Shown here: positions 1-8,663 of the stretch, piece by piece
Layout of the letters: each line of letters opens with the position of its first letter
Numbering within the stretch: position 1 is the stretch's first letter
DNA from: Luteibacter yeojuensis
GTDB taxonomy: Bacteria; Pseudomonadota; Gammaproteobacteria; Xanthomonadales; Rhodanobacteraceae
DNA: 64,000 bases
Direction: 5' to 3'
Assembly (NCBI RefSeq): GCF_011742875.1
Contig: NZ_JAAQTL010000002.1
Span: forward strand, 62,001-126,000
The notes under the pieces: generated by a model
Seen by the model: the letters and a program-made list of their open reading frames with translations, nothing else
What the model was told of the DNA's origin: nothing
Database searches by the model: none
Position numbers and translations under genes: made by a program

Positions 1-262
1 GGCGCTGGCCCGCCCGCAGCACTCCGCCGCGCGGCGGCTGCTGCTGCCCGCCGGCGCCTTCGCGGTACTGGCCCTGGCCACGCTGACGGTCTGGCAGCCG
101 GGCGGCGCGCCGCCGTCGCCCACGGCGGTCGCCCAGCCGGGCGACAACGATCCGAACGACTTGCCGCCGGATGCCGACAGCGCCGATCCGGCCCTTTACA
201 GGGACCTCCAGTTCTACAGCTGGCTGGCCTACAACGACACCCCGTCCTCCTCCCGCAAATGA
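1..262 (+). CDS. C-terminal part of a small membrane protein (5' end outside window)
   Basis: An open frame enters from the left edge and ends with TGA at 260-262. About 86 residues are visible: a short polar stretch, one hydrophobic segment (LLLPAGAFAVLALATLTVW), then a Pro/Asp-rich tail ending in LQFYSWLAYNDTPSSSRK. The stop overlaps the ATG of the next gene (ATGA), so the two are translationally coupled. In xanthomonads, genes upstream of DUF3106 proteins often encode an ECF sigma factor and a small anti-sigma-like membrane protein. That role is inference from context only. The start and any N-terminal domain lie outside the window. Confidence 0.6.
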   Translation, partial: ALARPQHSAARRLLLPAGAFAVLALATLTVWQPGGAPPSPTAVAQPGDNDPNDLPPDADSADPALYRDLQFYSWLAYNDTPSSSRK

Positions 263-819
263 CCGCCATGCGCCGCGCTCCACTCGTCCTCGCCCTGCTG
301 CTCGCCCTGACGGCACCGTTCGCCACGTCGGCGCAGGATCGCCCCCCGCCGCCTCCGGGCCAGCAGCAGGCCCCCATGCCGTCGCCCCGTCCCTGGAAGG
401 CGCTGACCGACGACGAGAAGGACATCCTGGCCCCGCTGGCCCACGACTGGGACACCTTCCCGCCCGAGCGCCAATCGAAGATGCTGGACAAGGCGCAGCG
501 CTGGCGCGGCCTGCCACCCGAACGCCGCGCGCAGATCCGCGAGCGCATCGAGCGCTGGCAGCACATGACGCCCGAAGAGCGCGCCGAGGCGCGCCGGAAC
601 CGGAAGAAGTTCCAGGACCTCACGCCCGAGCAGCGCGACAGGCTGCACGATGCGTTCGAACGCTTCCGCAGCCTGCCGCCCGCGCAGCGCCAGGCACTGA
701 TGGACAAGTGGGAACGCCAGTCGCCCGAGCAGCAGCGCGAAGCAGTCGACCACCTCGGCCCGAACGACGCGCTGCCGCCTCCGCCGGACGACCACCAACC
801 GCCGCCGGGTCATCCGTAA
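259..819 (+). CDS. DUF3106 domain protein, exported
   Basis: A 186-residue protein with an N-terminal signal peptide (MRRAPLVLALLLALTAPFATSAQ) followed by a Pro-rich linker. The rest is repeated short Arg/Glu-rich helical units of the LTPEQRDRLHDAFERFRSLPPAQRQ type, the pattern of DUF3106. Residues about 60-165 carry four or five such units. A periplasmic location is predicted from the signal peptide. The molecular function of the family is unknown to me. The ATG overlaps the stop of the upstream gene, so the start is well supported. It ends in a Pro/His-rich tail. Confidence 0.8.
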   Translation: MTAMRRAPLVLALLLALTAPFATSAQDRPPPPPGQQQAPMPSPRPWKALTDDEKDILAPLAHDWDTFPPERQSKMLDKAQRWRGLPPERRAQIRERIERWQHMTPEERAEARRNRKKFQDLTPEQRDRLHDAFERFRSLPPAQRQALMDKWERQSPEQQREAVDHLGPNDALPPPPDDHQPPPGHP

Positions 820-834
820 GCGCCACCGGCAGCA

Positions 835-922
835 CCTGTGGGAGCCGCTTTCAGCGGCGATGGGTGCTTGCAGCAAGCTTGCCCGCTGCCGCGGGATCGC
901 CGGCTTAGCCGGCTCCCACAGG
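835..922. repeat. Interspersed inverted repeat, GTGGGAGCC subtype
   Basis: The sequence begins CCTGTGGGAGCCG and ends CGGCTCCCACAGG, so the outer arms are inverted copies. Each arm holds its own small hairpin (CCGCTTTCAGCGG, CCGGCTTAGCCGG), and the centre contains GCAAGCTTGCCCGC. The same architecture recurs at 55106-55187 and as a half copy near 63692-63715. It lies between the DUF3106 and nitroreductase genes and could act as a terminator. It looks like a REP-like non-coding mobile repeat. Confidence 0.8.
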
Positions 923-953
923 GAGCGCTTCCAAAGTCCGGTAAACTGTCCGG

Positions 954-1520
954 ATGACCGATCTCGCCTTCCTCCATGCCCGCCGTTCGGTGCCGTCGCG
1001 CCAGCTCGGAGAGCCGGCACCCGACGAAGCCACCCTGCGCCGCCTGATCGAGGCGGCGCTGCGCGTGCCCGACCACGGCAAGCTCGTTCCCTTCCGCATC
1101 CGCATCCTCCGCGGCGACGCGAAGCTCGCCTTCGGCCGCAAGCTGGCGAAGATCGCCGAGGAAGCGAACCCCGGCCTGTCGGAGGCGAAGCGCGAGAAGG
1201 AGCGGCACCGCTACGAACACGCTCCGCTGGTGCTCGTCGTCTCGGCGAAGATCGACGACGACAGCAAGGTGCCCGAGATCGAACAGAGACTCGCCGCCGG
1301 CTGCGTTGCCTACAACCTCCTGCTCGGTGCCCAGGCGCTTGGCTACGGCGCGCAGTGGCTCACCGGATGGGCGGCGTACGACCGCGACGTGGCGAAGCTG
1401 CTCGGCATGAAGAAGAGCGAGCACATCGTCGGATTCATCCACGTCGGCACGCCCGCGATGGAAGCCCCCGAGCGCGACCGTCCGTCCTACGGCGACGTCG
1501 CAAGCGTGTGGGAACCGTGA
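954..1520 (+). CDS. Nitroreductase family protein (YdjA-like)
   Basis: A 188-residue FMN-dependent nitroreductase fold protein. The N-terminal ARRSVPSRQLGEPAPD and the APDHGKL-like stretch (RVPDHGKLVPFRI, about residues 37-49) match the short YdjA-type subfamily. So does the C-terminal IVGFIHVGTPAMEAP, near residues 160-174. The expected reaction is NAD(P)H-dependent reduction of nitro or quinone compounds in the cytoplasm, though physiological substrates of YdjA-type enzymes are unclear. Length matches the roughly 183-residue E. coli protein. The stop overlaps the GTG start of the following exonuclease-like gene. Confidence 0.85.
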   Translation: MTDLAFLHARRSVPSRQLGEPAPDEATLRRLIEAALRVPDHGKLVPFRIRILRGDAKLAFGRKLAKIAEEANPGLSEAKREKERHRYEHAPLVLVVSAKIDDDSKVPEIEQRLAAGCVAYNLLLGAQALGYGAQWLTGWAAYDRDVAKLLGMKKSEHIVGFIHVGTPAMEAPERDRPSYGDVASVWEP

Positions 1521-2407
1521 GCGGCGATTCGCTCGTCCACCTGGTGGATGGCAGCCTTTACGTATTCCGTGCCTGGCATTCCATGCCGGACGAGTTCCAC
1601 GACCATGACGGCGAGCCGGTCAACGCGGTTCATGGGTTCACGCGGTTCCTCTGCGAGCTGCTCGAGCGCAGCCGTGCGGAGCACATCGCGGTGGCGTTCG
1701 ACGCCTCGCTGACCACGTCGTTCCGCAACGCGATCTACCCCGCCTACAAGGCCAACCGCGAACTGCCGCCGCCGCAGCTGGTGCGCCAGTTCGCACTGTG
1801 CCGCGAGATCGCCGCCGCGCTCGGCCTCACCGTCCTCAACGACCATCAATACGAAGCCGACGACCTTATCGGCAGCGCGTTGTGGGGGCTGCGTTCGCAC
1901 GGCTTCCGCGGCGTGATCGTATCGGCGGACAAGGATTTCGGGCAGTTGCTCGGCGAATTCGACGAGCAGTGGGATTTCGCGAAGAACGTACGCTGGGGCG
2001 CCGCCGGCGTGTTCGAACGCATGGGGGTACACCCCCACCAGGTGGCCGACTACCTGGCCTTGTGTGGCGACGCGGTGGACAACATCCCCGGCGTACCCGG
2101 CATCGGCGCCAAGACGGCCGCGGCGCTGCTCGCGCACTTCGGCAGCCTGGACGATATCCTCGAGCGCATCGACGAAGTGCCGTACCTGCGCATCCGTGGT
2201 GCCGCCGCGTGTGCGGCACGCCTGCGCGAGCACGCGGAGCAGGCCCTGCTCTGCCGCCGCCTCACCCGCATCGCGCTGGATATCGCCGTGGCCGAGACCG
2301 CCGACGCGCTCAGCCGGCGCGCGGGCGACGCCAGCGCCGTCGACGACCTCTGCGAACGAATCCGCTTCGGACCGCTGACCCGCACCCGCCTCAAAGCCCT
2401 GATCTGA
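1517..2407 (+). CDS. 5'-3' exonuclease-like (flap endonuclease family) protein
   Basis: About 296 residues from a GTG start at 1517 that overlaps the preceding stop (GTGA). The open frame extends further upstream, but homologous sequence begins at LVHLVDGSLYVFRAWHSMP. An Asp early in the protein (VDGS), DASLTTSFRN, YEADDLIGS and SADKDFGQLL are the acidic metal-binding motifs of the PIN-like 5' nuclease fold. GDAVDNIPGVPGIGAKTAA is the helix-three-turn-helix DNA-binding segment. It resembles the stand-alone exonuclease domain of DNA polymerase I and E. coli ExoIX. A role in removing flaps or RNA primers is inferred. Confidence 0.85.
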   Translation: MSGDSLVHLVDGSLYVFRAWHSMPDEFHDHDGEPVNAVHGFTRFLCELLERSRAEHIAVAFDASLTTSFRNAIYPAYKANRELPPPQLVRQFALCREIAAALGLTVLNDHQYEADDLIGSALWGLRSHGFRGVIVSADKDFGQLLGEFDEQWDFAKNVRWGAAGVFERMGVHPHQVADYLALCGDAVDNIPGVPGIGAKTAAALLAHFGSLDDILERIDEVPYLRIRGAAACAARLREHAEQALLCRRLTRIALDIAVAETADALSRRAGDASAVDDLCERIRFGPLTRTRLKALI

Positions 2408-2430
2408 GGGCGGACCGCAACGGGCCTACC

Positions 2431-2510
2431 CTGTAGGAGCCGCTATAGCGGCGAGGAAAGCTGGCGATGAGGTCGCAAGCGTGCTCTCGCCGCTATAGCG
2501 GCTCCTACAG
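2431..2510. repeat. Interspersed inverted repeat, CTGTAGGAGCC subtype
   Basis: A perfect 25-bp inverted repeat: the arm at 2431-2455 (CTGTAGGAGCCGCTATAGCG plus GCGAG) is exactly complementary to 2486-2510, with a 30-bp spacer. Each arm also contains the palindrome CCGCTATAGCGG. Half copies occur at 53199-53222 and 53432-53456, and a diverged full copy at 36052-36129. It sits in the 215-bp gap between the exonuclease-like and Nudix genes and could terminate transcription in both directions. Confidence 0.85.
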
Positions 2511-2622
2511 CGATATCGTAGCGGCGGGAGTAATCGTACCGGCGAGCCCCCGAAGCACCGCAGCGTCACACCGACGCGATACCCTTGACGGGATACTTTG
2601 CCGTCCCGCCAAGGAGCCGCTC

Positions 2623-3207
2623 ATGAAGCACAGCCCGCTGCCCCACGCCTCGCCCATTCCCGACGACGCTTCCGCACCCGAGGAGACGCTCTGCACGGGC
2701 AAATGGCTGACGCTCAAGAAGCGCGGGCGGTGGGAATACGCGGTGCGCAACAATCCGCGCGGCGCGGTGATCATCCTGGCGGTCACGCCGGAGGACAAGG
2801 TGGTCTTCGTCGAGCAGTACCGCGTCTCCGTCCTCGCCAACACCATCGAGATGCCCGCCGGACTCGTCGGCGACGTCAGCGGCTCCGAGGACGAGGACGT
2901 GCTGCTCGCGGCACGCCGGGAGCTGGAAGAGGAAACCGGCTACGCCTGCGGTCGCATCGAATTCGTGCACGAGGGCCCCTCCTCGGCAGGGATGAGCACG
3001 GAGATGATCGCCTTCGCGCGGGCCTGGGATCTCGTGAAGGTCGGCGCGGGCGGCGGCGACGAAACCGAGAACATCGTGGTGCATGAAGTACCGCGGGCTG
3101 AAGCGGGGCGGTGGTTGTTCGAACGGGCCAAGGAGGGGTTTTCGATCGATGCGAAGCTGTTCGCGGGACTGTGGTTCATCGAGCATCCCGACGCGCACAT
3201 GCGGTGA
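2623..3207 (+). CDS. Nudix hydrolase, ADP-ribose pyrophosphatase-like
   Basis: A 194-residue protein starting at the ATG at 2623, preceded by a strong AAGGAG at 2611-2616. The frame is open further upstream but no start there has a comparable ribosome site. The Nudix helix is seen as AARRELEEETGYACG (about residues 93-107), with a slightly longer loop before it than the canonical GX5EX7REUXEEXGU. The preceding EQYR...IEMPAGLV is typical of ADP-ribose/ADP-sugar pyrophosphatases. It probably cleaves ADP-ribose or related nucleoside diphosphate sugars to AMP plus a sugar phosphate. The exact substrate is not determinable from sequence. Confidence 0.85.
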   Translation: MKHSPLPHASPIPDDASAPEETLCTGKWLTLKKRGRWEYAVRNNPRGAVIILAVTPEDKVVFVEQYRVSVLANTIEMPAGLVGDVSGSEDEDVLLAARRELEEETGYACGRIEFVHEGPSSAGMSTEMIAFARAWDLVKVGAGGGDETENIVVHEVPRAEAGRWLFERAKEGFSIDAKLFAGLWFIEHPDAHMR

Positions 3208-3289
3208 GCGGGGCGGAAACACGCCTGTCAATCTTGTCCTGCGCGCACCCGTCGGGGTAGCCTTCCCTTTGCCTCATCCGGCCGCGTCC

Positions 3290-6200
3290 ATGCCCGTCCG
3301 CTTCGCCCATCTCCATCTGCACAGCGAATATTCGCTGGTCGATTCGACCATCCGCATCAAGCAGCTGGTCGCCGCGTGCGCGCGCGCGGGTATGCCGGCC
3401 GTCGCGCTGACGGATGAGAACAACCTCTTCGGCCTGGTGAAGTTCTACAAACAGTGTACGGCGGCCGGCATCAAGCCGATCGCGGGCTGCGACATCTGGG
3501 TGTCGAGCCCCGACGATCCCCGTCCCTGGCGACTCACCCTGCTCTGTCAGGACCGCGACGGGTACCTGAACCTCTCGCGTCTCGTCTCGCGCGCCTGGCG
3601 CGAGGGCCAGGGCTCCGGGCGGGCGCTGGTCGAGGCCACCTGGATGCATCCGGAAAGCGTGCGCGGCCTCATCGCCATCGCCGGACGCGAAAGCGAGGTT
3701 GCGCGCGCGGCGCTCGGCTCGGGCCTGCCCGCCGCCGGACAACGCCTCGAATCGCTGCGGCGGCTCTTCCCCGACCGGCTCTACCTCGAACTCACCCGCA
3801 CCGGCCGCGAGAACGAGGAGCTCTGGGTGCGCGCGGCGATGGCGCTGGCCGGCGACTACGCGCTGCCGGTCATCGCCAGCAACGACGTGCGCTTCCTCGA
3901 ACGCGAAGGCTTCGAGGCCCACGAGGCACGCACCTGCATCAACCAGGGTCGCGTCCTTGCCGATCCCAAGCGTCCGCGCGACTACAGCGAGGAGCAGTAC
4001 TTCAAGTCCCCGGAAGAGATGGAAGCGCTGTTCGCCGACATCCCCGAGGCGTTGGAGAATACCGTCGAACTGGCGCGGCGCTGCAACCTGGAGCTGTCCT
4101 TCGGCACGTATTACCTGCCGAACTTCCCGGTGCCCGAGGGGCACACGCTCGATACCTTCATCCGCGAACAGGCGCAGAAGGGCCTCGAGGAGCGCCTGGC
4201 CACCAACCCGCTCGCACCGGGCAAGACGCTCGAGGACTACCAGGCCCGGCTCGACCGCGAGGTCGACGTCATCATCCGCATGGGCTTCCCCGGCTACTTC
4301 CTGATCGTGGCCGACTTCATCAACTGGGGTAAGCAGAATGGCATCCCGGTCGGTCCGGGACGCGGCTCGGGCGCCGGCTCGCTGGTTGCGTGGGTACTCA
4401 AGATCACCGATCTGGATCCGCTCCAGTTCGAACTGCTGTTCGAGCGCTTCCTGAATCCCGAACGCGTGTCGATGCCCGACTTCGACATCGACTTCTGCAT
4501 GGATCGCCGCGACGAGGTCATCGACTACGTCGCGCGCAAGTACGGCCGCGACCACGTCAGCCAGATCATCACCTACGGCTCGATGGCGGCGAAGGCCGTG
4601 CTACGCGACTCCGGCCGCGTGCTCGGCATGGGTTACGGCCAGGTCGATCGCCTCGCGAAGCTCATTCCGAACCGGCCGCTCGACCTTACGCTGTCCGACG
4701 CGCTCGGCCGCTCCGAAAAATCGAAGAAGGAGCCGGATCGCGTCGTCAAGGATTTCTGCGATATCTACGATGCCGAGGAAGAGGCGCGCGCACTCATCGA
4801 CCTCGCGCTGAGCCTCGAAGGCCTCACGCGCAACGCCGGCAAGCACGCGGGCGGCGTCGTCATCGCGCCCACGCCGCTGACCGACTTCGCGCCGCTGTAC
4901 TGCGAACCGAGCGGCGAAGGCGTCGTCACGCAATACGACAAGGACGACGTGGAGGCCGTGGGCCTCGTGAAGTTCGACTTCCTCGGCCTGCGCACTCTCA
5001 CGATCATCGACTGGGCCGTCAAGGCGATCAACAAGCGGCGCGAGCGCGAAGGCGTCGAGCCGCTGGTGATCGAATCGCTGCCGCTGGACGATCCCAAGGT
5101 CTACGACCTCCTGAAGAAGGCGCAGACCGTCGCCGTCTTCCAGCTCGAATCCCGCGGCATGCAGGGCATGCTCAAGGATGCCCAGGCCGACCGCTTCGAG
5201 GACATCATCGCGCTCGTGGCGCTGTACCGCCCCGGCCCCATGGACCTCATCCCCAGTTTCTGCGCGCGCAAGCACGGCAAGGAGGCGGTGGACTATCCCG
5301 ATCCGCGCGTCGAACCCATCCTGAAAGAGACCTACGGCATCATGGTCTACCAGGAGCAGGTGATGCAGATGGCGCAGATCGTCGGCGGCTACACGCTCGG
5401 CGGCGCCGACCTGCTGCGCCGCGCGATGGGCAAGAAAAAGCCCGAGGAGATGATCAAGCACCGCGCCACCTTCCGCGAAGGCGCCGCCAAGGACGGGATC
5501 GACGGCGACAAGGCCGATGCGATCTTCGACCTCATGGAGAAGTTCGCGGGCTACGGCTTCAACAAGTCGCACGCCGCCGCCTACGCGTTGGTGTCCTACC
5601 AGACCGCCTGGCTGAAGGCCCACTATCCCGCCGAGTTCATGGCCGCGACCATCTCGTCGGACATGGACAACACCGAGAAGGCGGTCACCTTCCTCGAAGA
5701 AACCCGCGCCATCGGCATCAAGGTGCTGCCCCCGGACGTAAACGCGTCCGAGTGGATGTTCGAGGCCGTGGAGCCAAAGGTCGTGCGTTACGGTCTCGGC
5801 GCCATCAAGGGCGTGGGCCAGGGCATCTGCGAAGAGATCGTGGCCGAACGCAAGGCACGCGGTCCGTTCCGCGGCCTGGTCGATTTCTGCCAGCGCGTCG
5901 GCTCGAACAAACTCAACAAGCGCACGATGGAAGCGCTGGTGCAGTCGGGCGCGCTGGACGCGCTGGGCGCGAACCGCGCCACGCTGCTCATGCACATTCC
6001 CGAGGCGATGCGCGCCGCCGACCAGGAAGCGAAGAACCGCGCTTCCGGCCAGGTCGACATCTTCGGCAACGCGTTCGGCGCCGCGGAGGCACCGAGCATC
6101 ATCGAACTCTCGGGCTCGGTCCCGGAATGGCCGCTCGAACAACTGCTGCAAGGCGAACACGATACGCTGGGCCATTACCTGTCCGGCCATCCCACCGATC

Positions 6201-6835
6201 CATGGAAGGCCGAACTGGCGCAGCTGTCCAGCTGCCCCATCGGCGAGATCCCGCAGCGCTACCAGCCGCCGAAGCCGCGGCGCGGGGACGACGACGATAA
6301 CGCCAGCCGCTTCCGCCGCGGACCGGAAACGCCCTGGACGGTCGCCGGCATGGTGGTCGGCATGCGCAAGCGCGGCGACAGCGACGCCTTCGTGCAGATC
6401 GAGGACGCCACCGGCCTGCTCGAAACCAGCTTTTTCCGGGAGGTGTTCACCGACGCCGCTCCGCTGCTCACGCGCGGCAACCTGATCGTCGTGGAAGGCG
6501 GCCTGCGCATCGACGACTTCGCCGGCGGCTACCAGCTGCGTGCACGCAAGGCATACGCCCTCTCCGACGCGATGGAGCATTTCGGCAAGCTACTCACCGT
6601 AAAGCTCAATGGCATCGGGCCGGACTTCCCGCAGCACCTGCGCCAGGCCCTCATGGGCTACCGCGGAGGGCGCACGCCGCTGCTGCTCGCGGGCTATCGC
6701 AACGACACGGGCCAGGCCAGCTTCGAACTCGGCGACGCCTGGCGGGTGCGTGCCCTGCCCGACCTGCTGCGCACGCTGCGCACGTTGCCGGGTGTGCTGG
6801 GTACCGAGCTGCGCATGGTGCGTCCCTCCGACTGA
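3290..6835 (+). CDS. dnaE: DNA polymerase III alpha subunit
   Basis: An 1181-residue replicative polymerase catalytic subunit, close in length to E. coli DnaE (1160). The ATG at 3290 is chosen because MPVRFAHLHLHSEYSLVDS is the canonical beginning of the PHP domain (about 1-270). The polymerase core contains PDFDIDFC with the two catalytic Asp residues at about 397 and 399. GPGRGSGAGSL precedes it, and GYGFNKSHAAAYA lies in the region toward the fingers. A helix-hairpin-helix (YGLGAIKGVG) and an OB fold near the C terminus complete the architecture. It synthesises DNA within the holoenzyme on the beta clamp. In many Gammaproteobacteria accA follows directly, but here accA is 14.5 kb away. Confidence 0.97.
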   Translation: MPVRFAHLHLHSEYSLVDSTIRIKQLVAACARAGMPAVALTDENNLFGLVKFYKQCTAAGIKPIAGCDIWVSSPDDPRPWRLTLLCQDRDGYLNLSRLVSRAWREGQGSGRALVEATWMHPESVRGLIAIAGRESEVARAALGSGLPAAGQRLESLRRLFPDRLYLELTRTGRENEELWVRAAMALAGDYALPVIASNDVRFLEREGFEAHEARTCINQGRVLADPKRPRDYSEEQYFKSPEEMEALFADIPEALENTVELARRCNLELSFGTYYLPNFPVPEGHTLDTFIREQAQKGLEERLATNPLAPGKTLEDYQARLDREVDVIIRMGFPGYFLIVADFINWGKQNGIPVGPGRGSGAGSLVAWVLKITDLDPLQFELLFERFLNPERVSMPDFDIDFCMDRRDEVIDYVARKYGRDHVSQIITYGSMAAKAVLRDSGRVLGMGYGQVDRLAKLIPNRPLDLTLSDALGRSEKSKKEPDRVVKDFCDIYDAEEEARALIDLALSLEGLTRNAGKHAGGVVIAPTPLTDFAPLYCEPSGEGVVTQYDKDDVEAVGLVKFDFLGLRTLTIIDWAVKAINKRREREGVEPLVIESLPLDDPKVYDLLKKAQTVAVFQLESRGMQGMLKDAQADRFEDIIALVALYRPGPMDLIPSFCARKHGKEAVDYPDPRVEPILKETYGIMVYQEQVMQMAQIVGGYTLGGADLLRRAMGKKKPEEMIKHRATFREGAAKDGIDGDKADAIFDLMEKFAGYGFNKSHAAAYALVSYQTAWLKAHYPAEFMAATISSDMDNTEKAVTFLEETRAIGIKVLPPDVNASEWMFEAVEPKVVRYGLGAIKGVGQGICEEIVAERKARGPFRGLVDFCQRVGSNKLNKRTMEALVQSGALDALGANRATLLMHIPEAMRAADQEAKNRASGQVDIFGNAFGAAEAPSIIELSGSVPEWPLEQLLQGEHDTLGHYLSGHPTDPWKAELAQLSSCPIGEIPQRYQPPKPRRGDDDDNASRFRRGPETPWTVAGMVVGMRKRGDSDAFVQIEDATGLLETSFFREVFTDAAPLLTRGNLIVVEGGLRIDDFAGGYQLRARKAYALSDAMEHFGKLLTVKLNGIGPDFPQHLRQALMGYRGGRTPLLLAGYRNDTGQASFELGDAWRVRALPDLLRTLRTLPGVLGTELRMVRPSD

Positions 6836-6837
6836 AG

Positions 6838-6866
6838 ACCGCCGCCCGCTTCGCACGGACGGCGGT
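6838..6866. terminator. Possible terminator hairpin between dnaE and sat/cysC
   Basis: ACCGCCG at 6838-6844 pairs with CGGCGGT at 6860-6866 over a 15-nt loop that can itself pair partly. It sits 3 bp after the dnaE stop in the gap between two convergent genes. There is no T-run on either strand, so intrinsic termination is uncertain. Confidence 0.35.
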
Positions 6867-6953
6867 GGCGCAAGCTCAGAAGGTCGCGTCGCCATTTGAC
6901 TTCAATCGTCAGGGTGATTGGGCTTACATAGAGCAAGAGCCATTCCTACAAGG

Positions 6954-8663
6954 CTAAGCGATCAGCTGACGCTCCCGAAGCACGTCGACGATCCGCGCCG
7001 CGAGGGATGCCGGCCTCTGCTCCGCACCGTCCAGGCGAAGGTCGGGGGCTTCGGGCACTTCATAAGGATCGCTGATGCCGGTGAAGTGCTTGAGCACGCC
7101 CGCACGTGCCTGCGCATACAGCCCCTTGCTATCGCGCGCTTCGCAAACATCGAGAGCGGTACTGACATGCACCTCGATGAAGTCGCCGTGCGCTTCGACC
7201 AGCGCGCGGGCCGCCGCGCGGTCTTCGGCATAGGGAGCGATCGGCGCGCAGATGGCGATGCCGCCATGGCGGACGACTTCCGATGCGACGTAGGCGATCC
7301 TGAGGATATTGGCGGAACGGTCGGCACGCGAAAACCCGAGGCCCGCCGACAAGGTTTTACGTACCTCGTCACCGTCGAGCATGCTCACCTGCCGTGCGGT
7401 GTTTTCGAGGATGACCGCCATGAGCGCTTGCGCGATGGTCGATTTGCCTGCGCCGGAAAGCCCGGTGAAAAAGATGGCGCACCCCCGGTTCTCCGGACGC
7501 GGGAACCGCTGCCGGAGGATGGCTTCCACTTCCGGATAGGTGAACCATTCCGGGAGGGTGCTGCCCTCACGGAGATGCCTGCGCAGCTCGGTTCCCGAGA
7601 CGTCGCTCACGGCTTCGCCCGCGTGCAGCTCATCGGTGGAGACATAAGCCTGCCGTCCCGGCGAATACACCATGGGCGCAAAGGGGACGACAGCGATGCC
7701 CAGCTCCTCGGCGTGCGCCTGGACCAGGGCCTGCGCGGCCAGCGGCTGGTAGAACGGCCGCCCCGATGCATCCTTCCCGGGGCCGGAATGATCGCGCCCG
7801 ACGATGAAGAAGTTCGCGCCGAAGTTCTTTCGGATGATCGCGTGCCAGAGCGCTTCGCGTGGGCCAGCCATGCGCATGGCCAGCGGCAGCACCGACAGCT
7901 TTACCGCTTCCGGCGGGTAGTGCGCCAGCAGCGCACGGTAGCAGCGGACGCGGGTGTACATATCGATATCGCCGTCCCGTGTACGCCCGACGACGGGGTG
8001 CAGCAGGAGTCTGCCGCCGACAGCCTCCATGGCCCGCCGCACAAGCTCCCCGTGCGCACGATGCAACGGGTTGCGTGTCTGGAAGGCGACGATGCGCTCC
8101 CACCCCCTGCCGGCGAACCAGGCTCGCATTTCGCGCGGGGAGGCACGCAGGTCGGTGAAGTCGTGGTGGGCCGGGCGCTGCAAGCCGCGAAGGCGACCGC
8201 CGAGGTAGACCTCGCCCCGACGCAGCAGATCGGCGACGCCGGGATGGTGGCGGTCCAGCGTGCCGTAGACCTGGAAGGCTTCCCGGACCTTGTCCGGACG
8301 GAAGATATCGGAGAGGGTGAGCACCGCGAGCGCCGTACCCTGGACGTCACGCAGCACGACATCCTGCCCTACCGATAACGATGCCGCGGCGTCTTCGGAG
8401 ACATCGAGCACGATCGGCATGGGCCAGAGGGTGCCGTCTTCCAGACGGAGGCCGTCGAGCACGGCGTCGTAGTCGGCCTCCCCCATGAAGCCTTCGAGCG
8501 GCGAGAACGCACCGTCGAGAAGCAGTTCCAGATCGCAAAGGTGCCGATGATCGAGCAGCACGCCGGGCAGCGTGCCGGATGCGCGCCTCGCCTCGAGCGC
8601 CTCCGCCTCCGGCAGGTACAGTTCCTTGAGCACGCCGCCATGCGGCTCGACCGGCGTAGTCAA
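6954..8663 (-). CDS. sat/cysC: Bifunctional sulfate adenylyltransferase / adenylylsulfate kinase (PAPS synthetase)
   Basis: A 569-residue fusion that makes PAPS from sulfate and two ATP. Residues about 1-385 form a homo-oligomeric-type ATP sulfurylase: QTRNPLHRAH (195-204) and VGRDHSGPG (288-296) are its signature nucleotide-binding motifs. Residues about 393-569 are APS kinase, with Walker A GLSGAGKST (401-409) and MLDGDEVRK. This differs from the CysD/CysN/CysC system common in Gammaproteobacteria. Its ATG overlaps the stop of the upstream sulfotransferase gene (ATGA at 8660-8663). The PAPS produced therefore probably supplies that enzyme rather than only cysteine synthesis, which is inference from coupling. 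No PAPS reductase is in the window. Confidence 0.95.
   Translation of the reverse strand: MTTPVEPHGGVLKELYLPEAEALEARRASGTLPGVLLDHRHLCDLELLLDGAFSPLEGFMGEADYDAVLDGLRLEDGTLWPMPIVLDVSEDAAASLSVGQDVVLRDVQGTALAVLTLSDIFRPDKVREAFQVYGTLDRHHPGVADLLRRGEVYLGGRLRGLQRPAHHDFTDLRASPREMRAWFAGRGWERIVAFQTRNPLHRAHGELVRRAMEAVGGRLLLHPVVGRTRDGDIDMYTRVRCYRALLAHYPPEAVKLSVLPLAMRMAGPREALWHAIIRKNFGANFFIVGRDHSGPGKDASGRPFYQPLAAQALVQAHAEELGIAVVPFAPMVYSPGRQAYVSTDELHAGEAVSDVSGTELRRHLREGSTLPEWFTYPEVEAILRQRFPRPENRGCAIFFTGLSGAGKSTIAQALMAVILENTARQVSMLDGDEVRKTLSAGLGFSRADRSANILRIAYVASEVVRHGGIAICAPIAPYAEDRAAARALVEAHGDFIEVHVSTALDVCEARDSKGLYAQARAGVLKHFTGISDPYEVPEAPDLRLDGAEQRPASLAARIVDVLRERQLIA

Noticed and set aside
2467..2622. N-terminal extension of the Nudix protein
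   Set aside because: The frame is open but overlaps the interspersed repeat. The AAGGAG site and family start point to 2623.
3083..3289. Upstream start for dnaE
   Set aside because: It would overlap the Nudix gene, and the conserved PHP domain begins only at the ATG at 3290.
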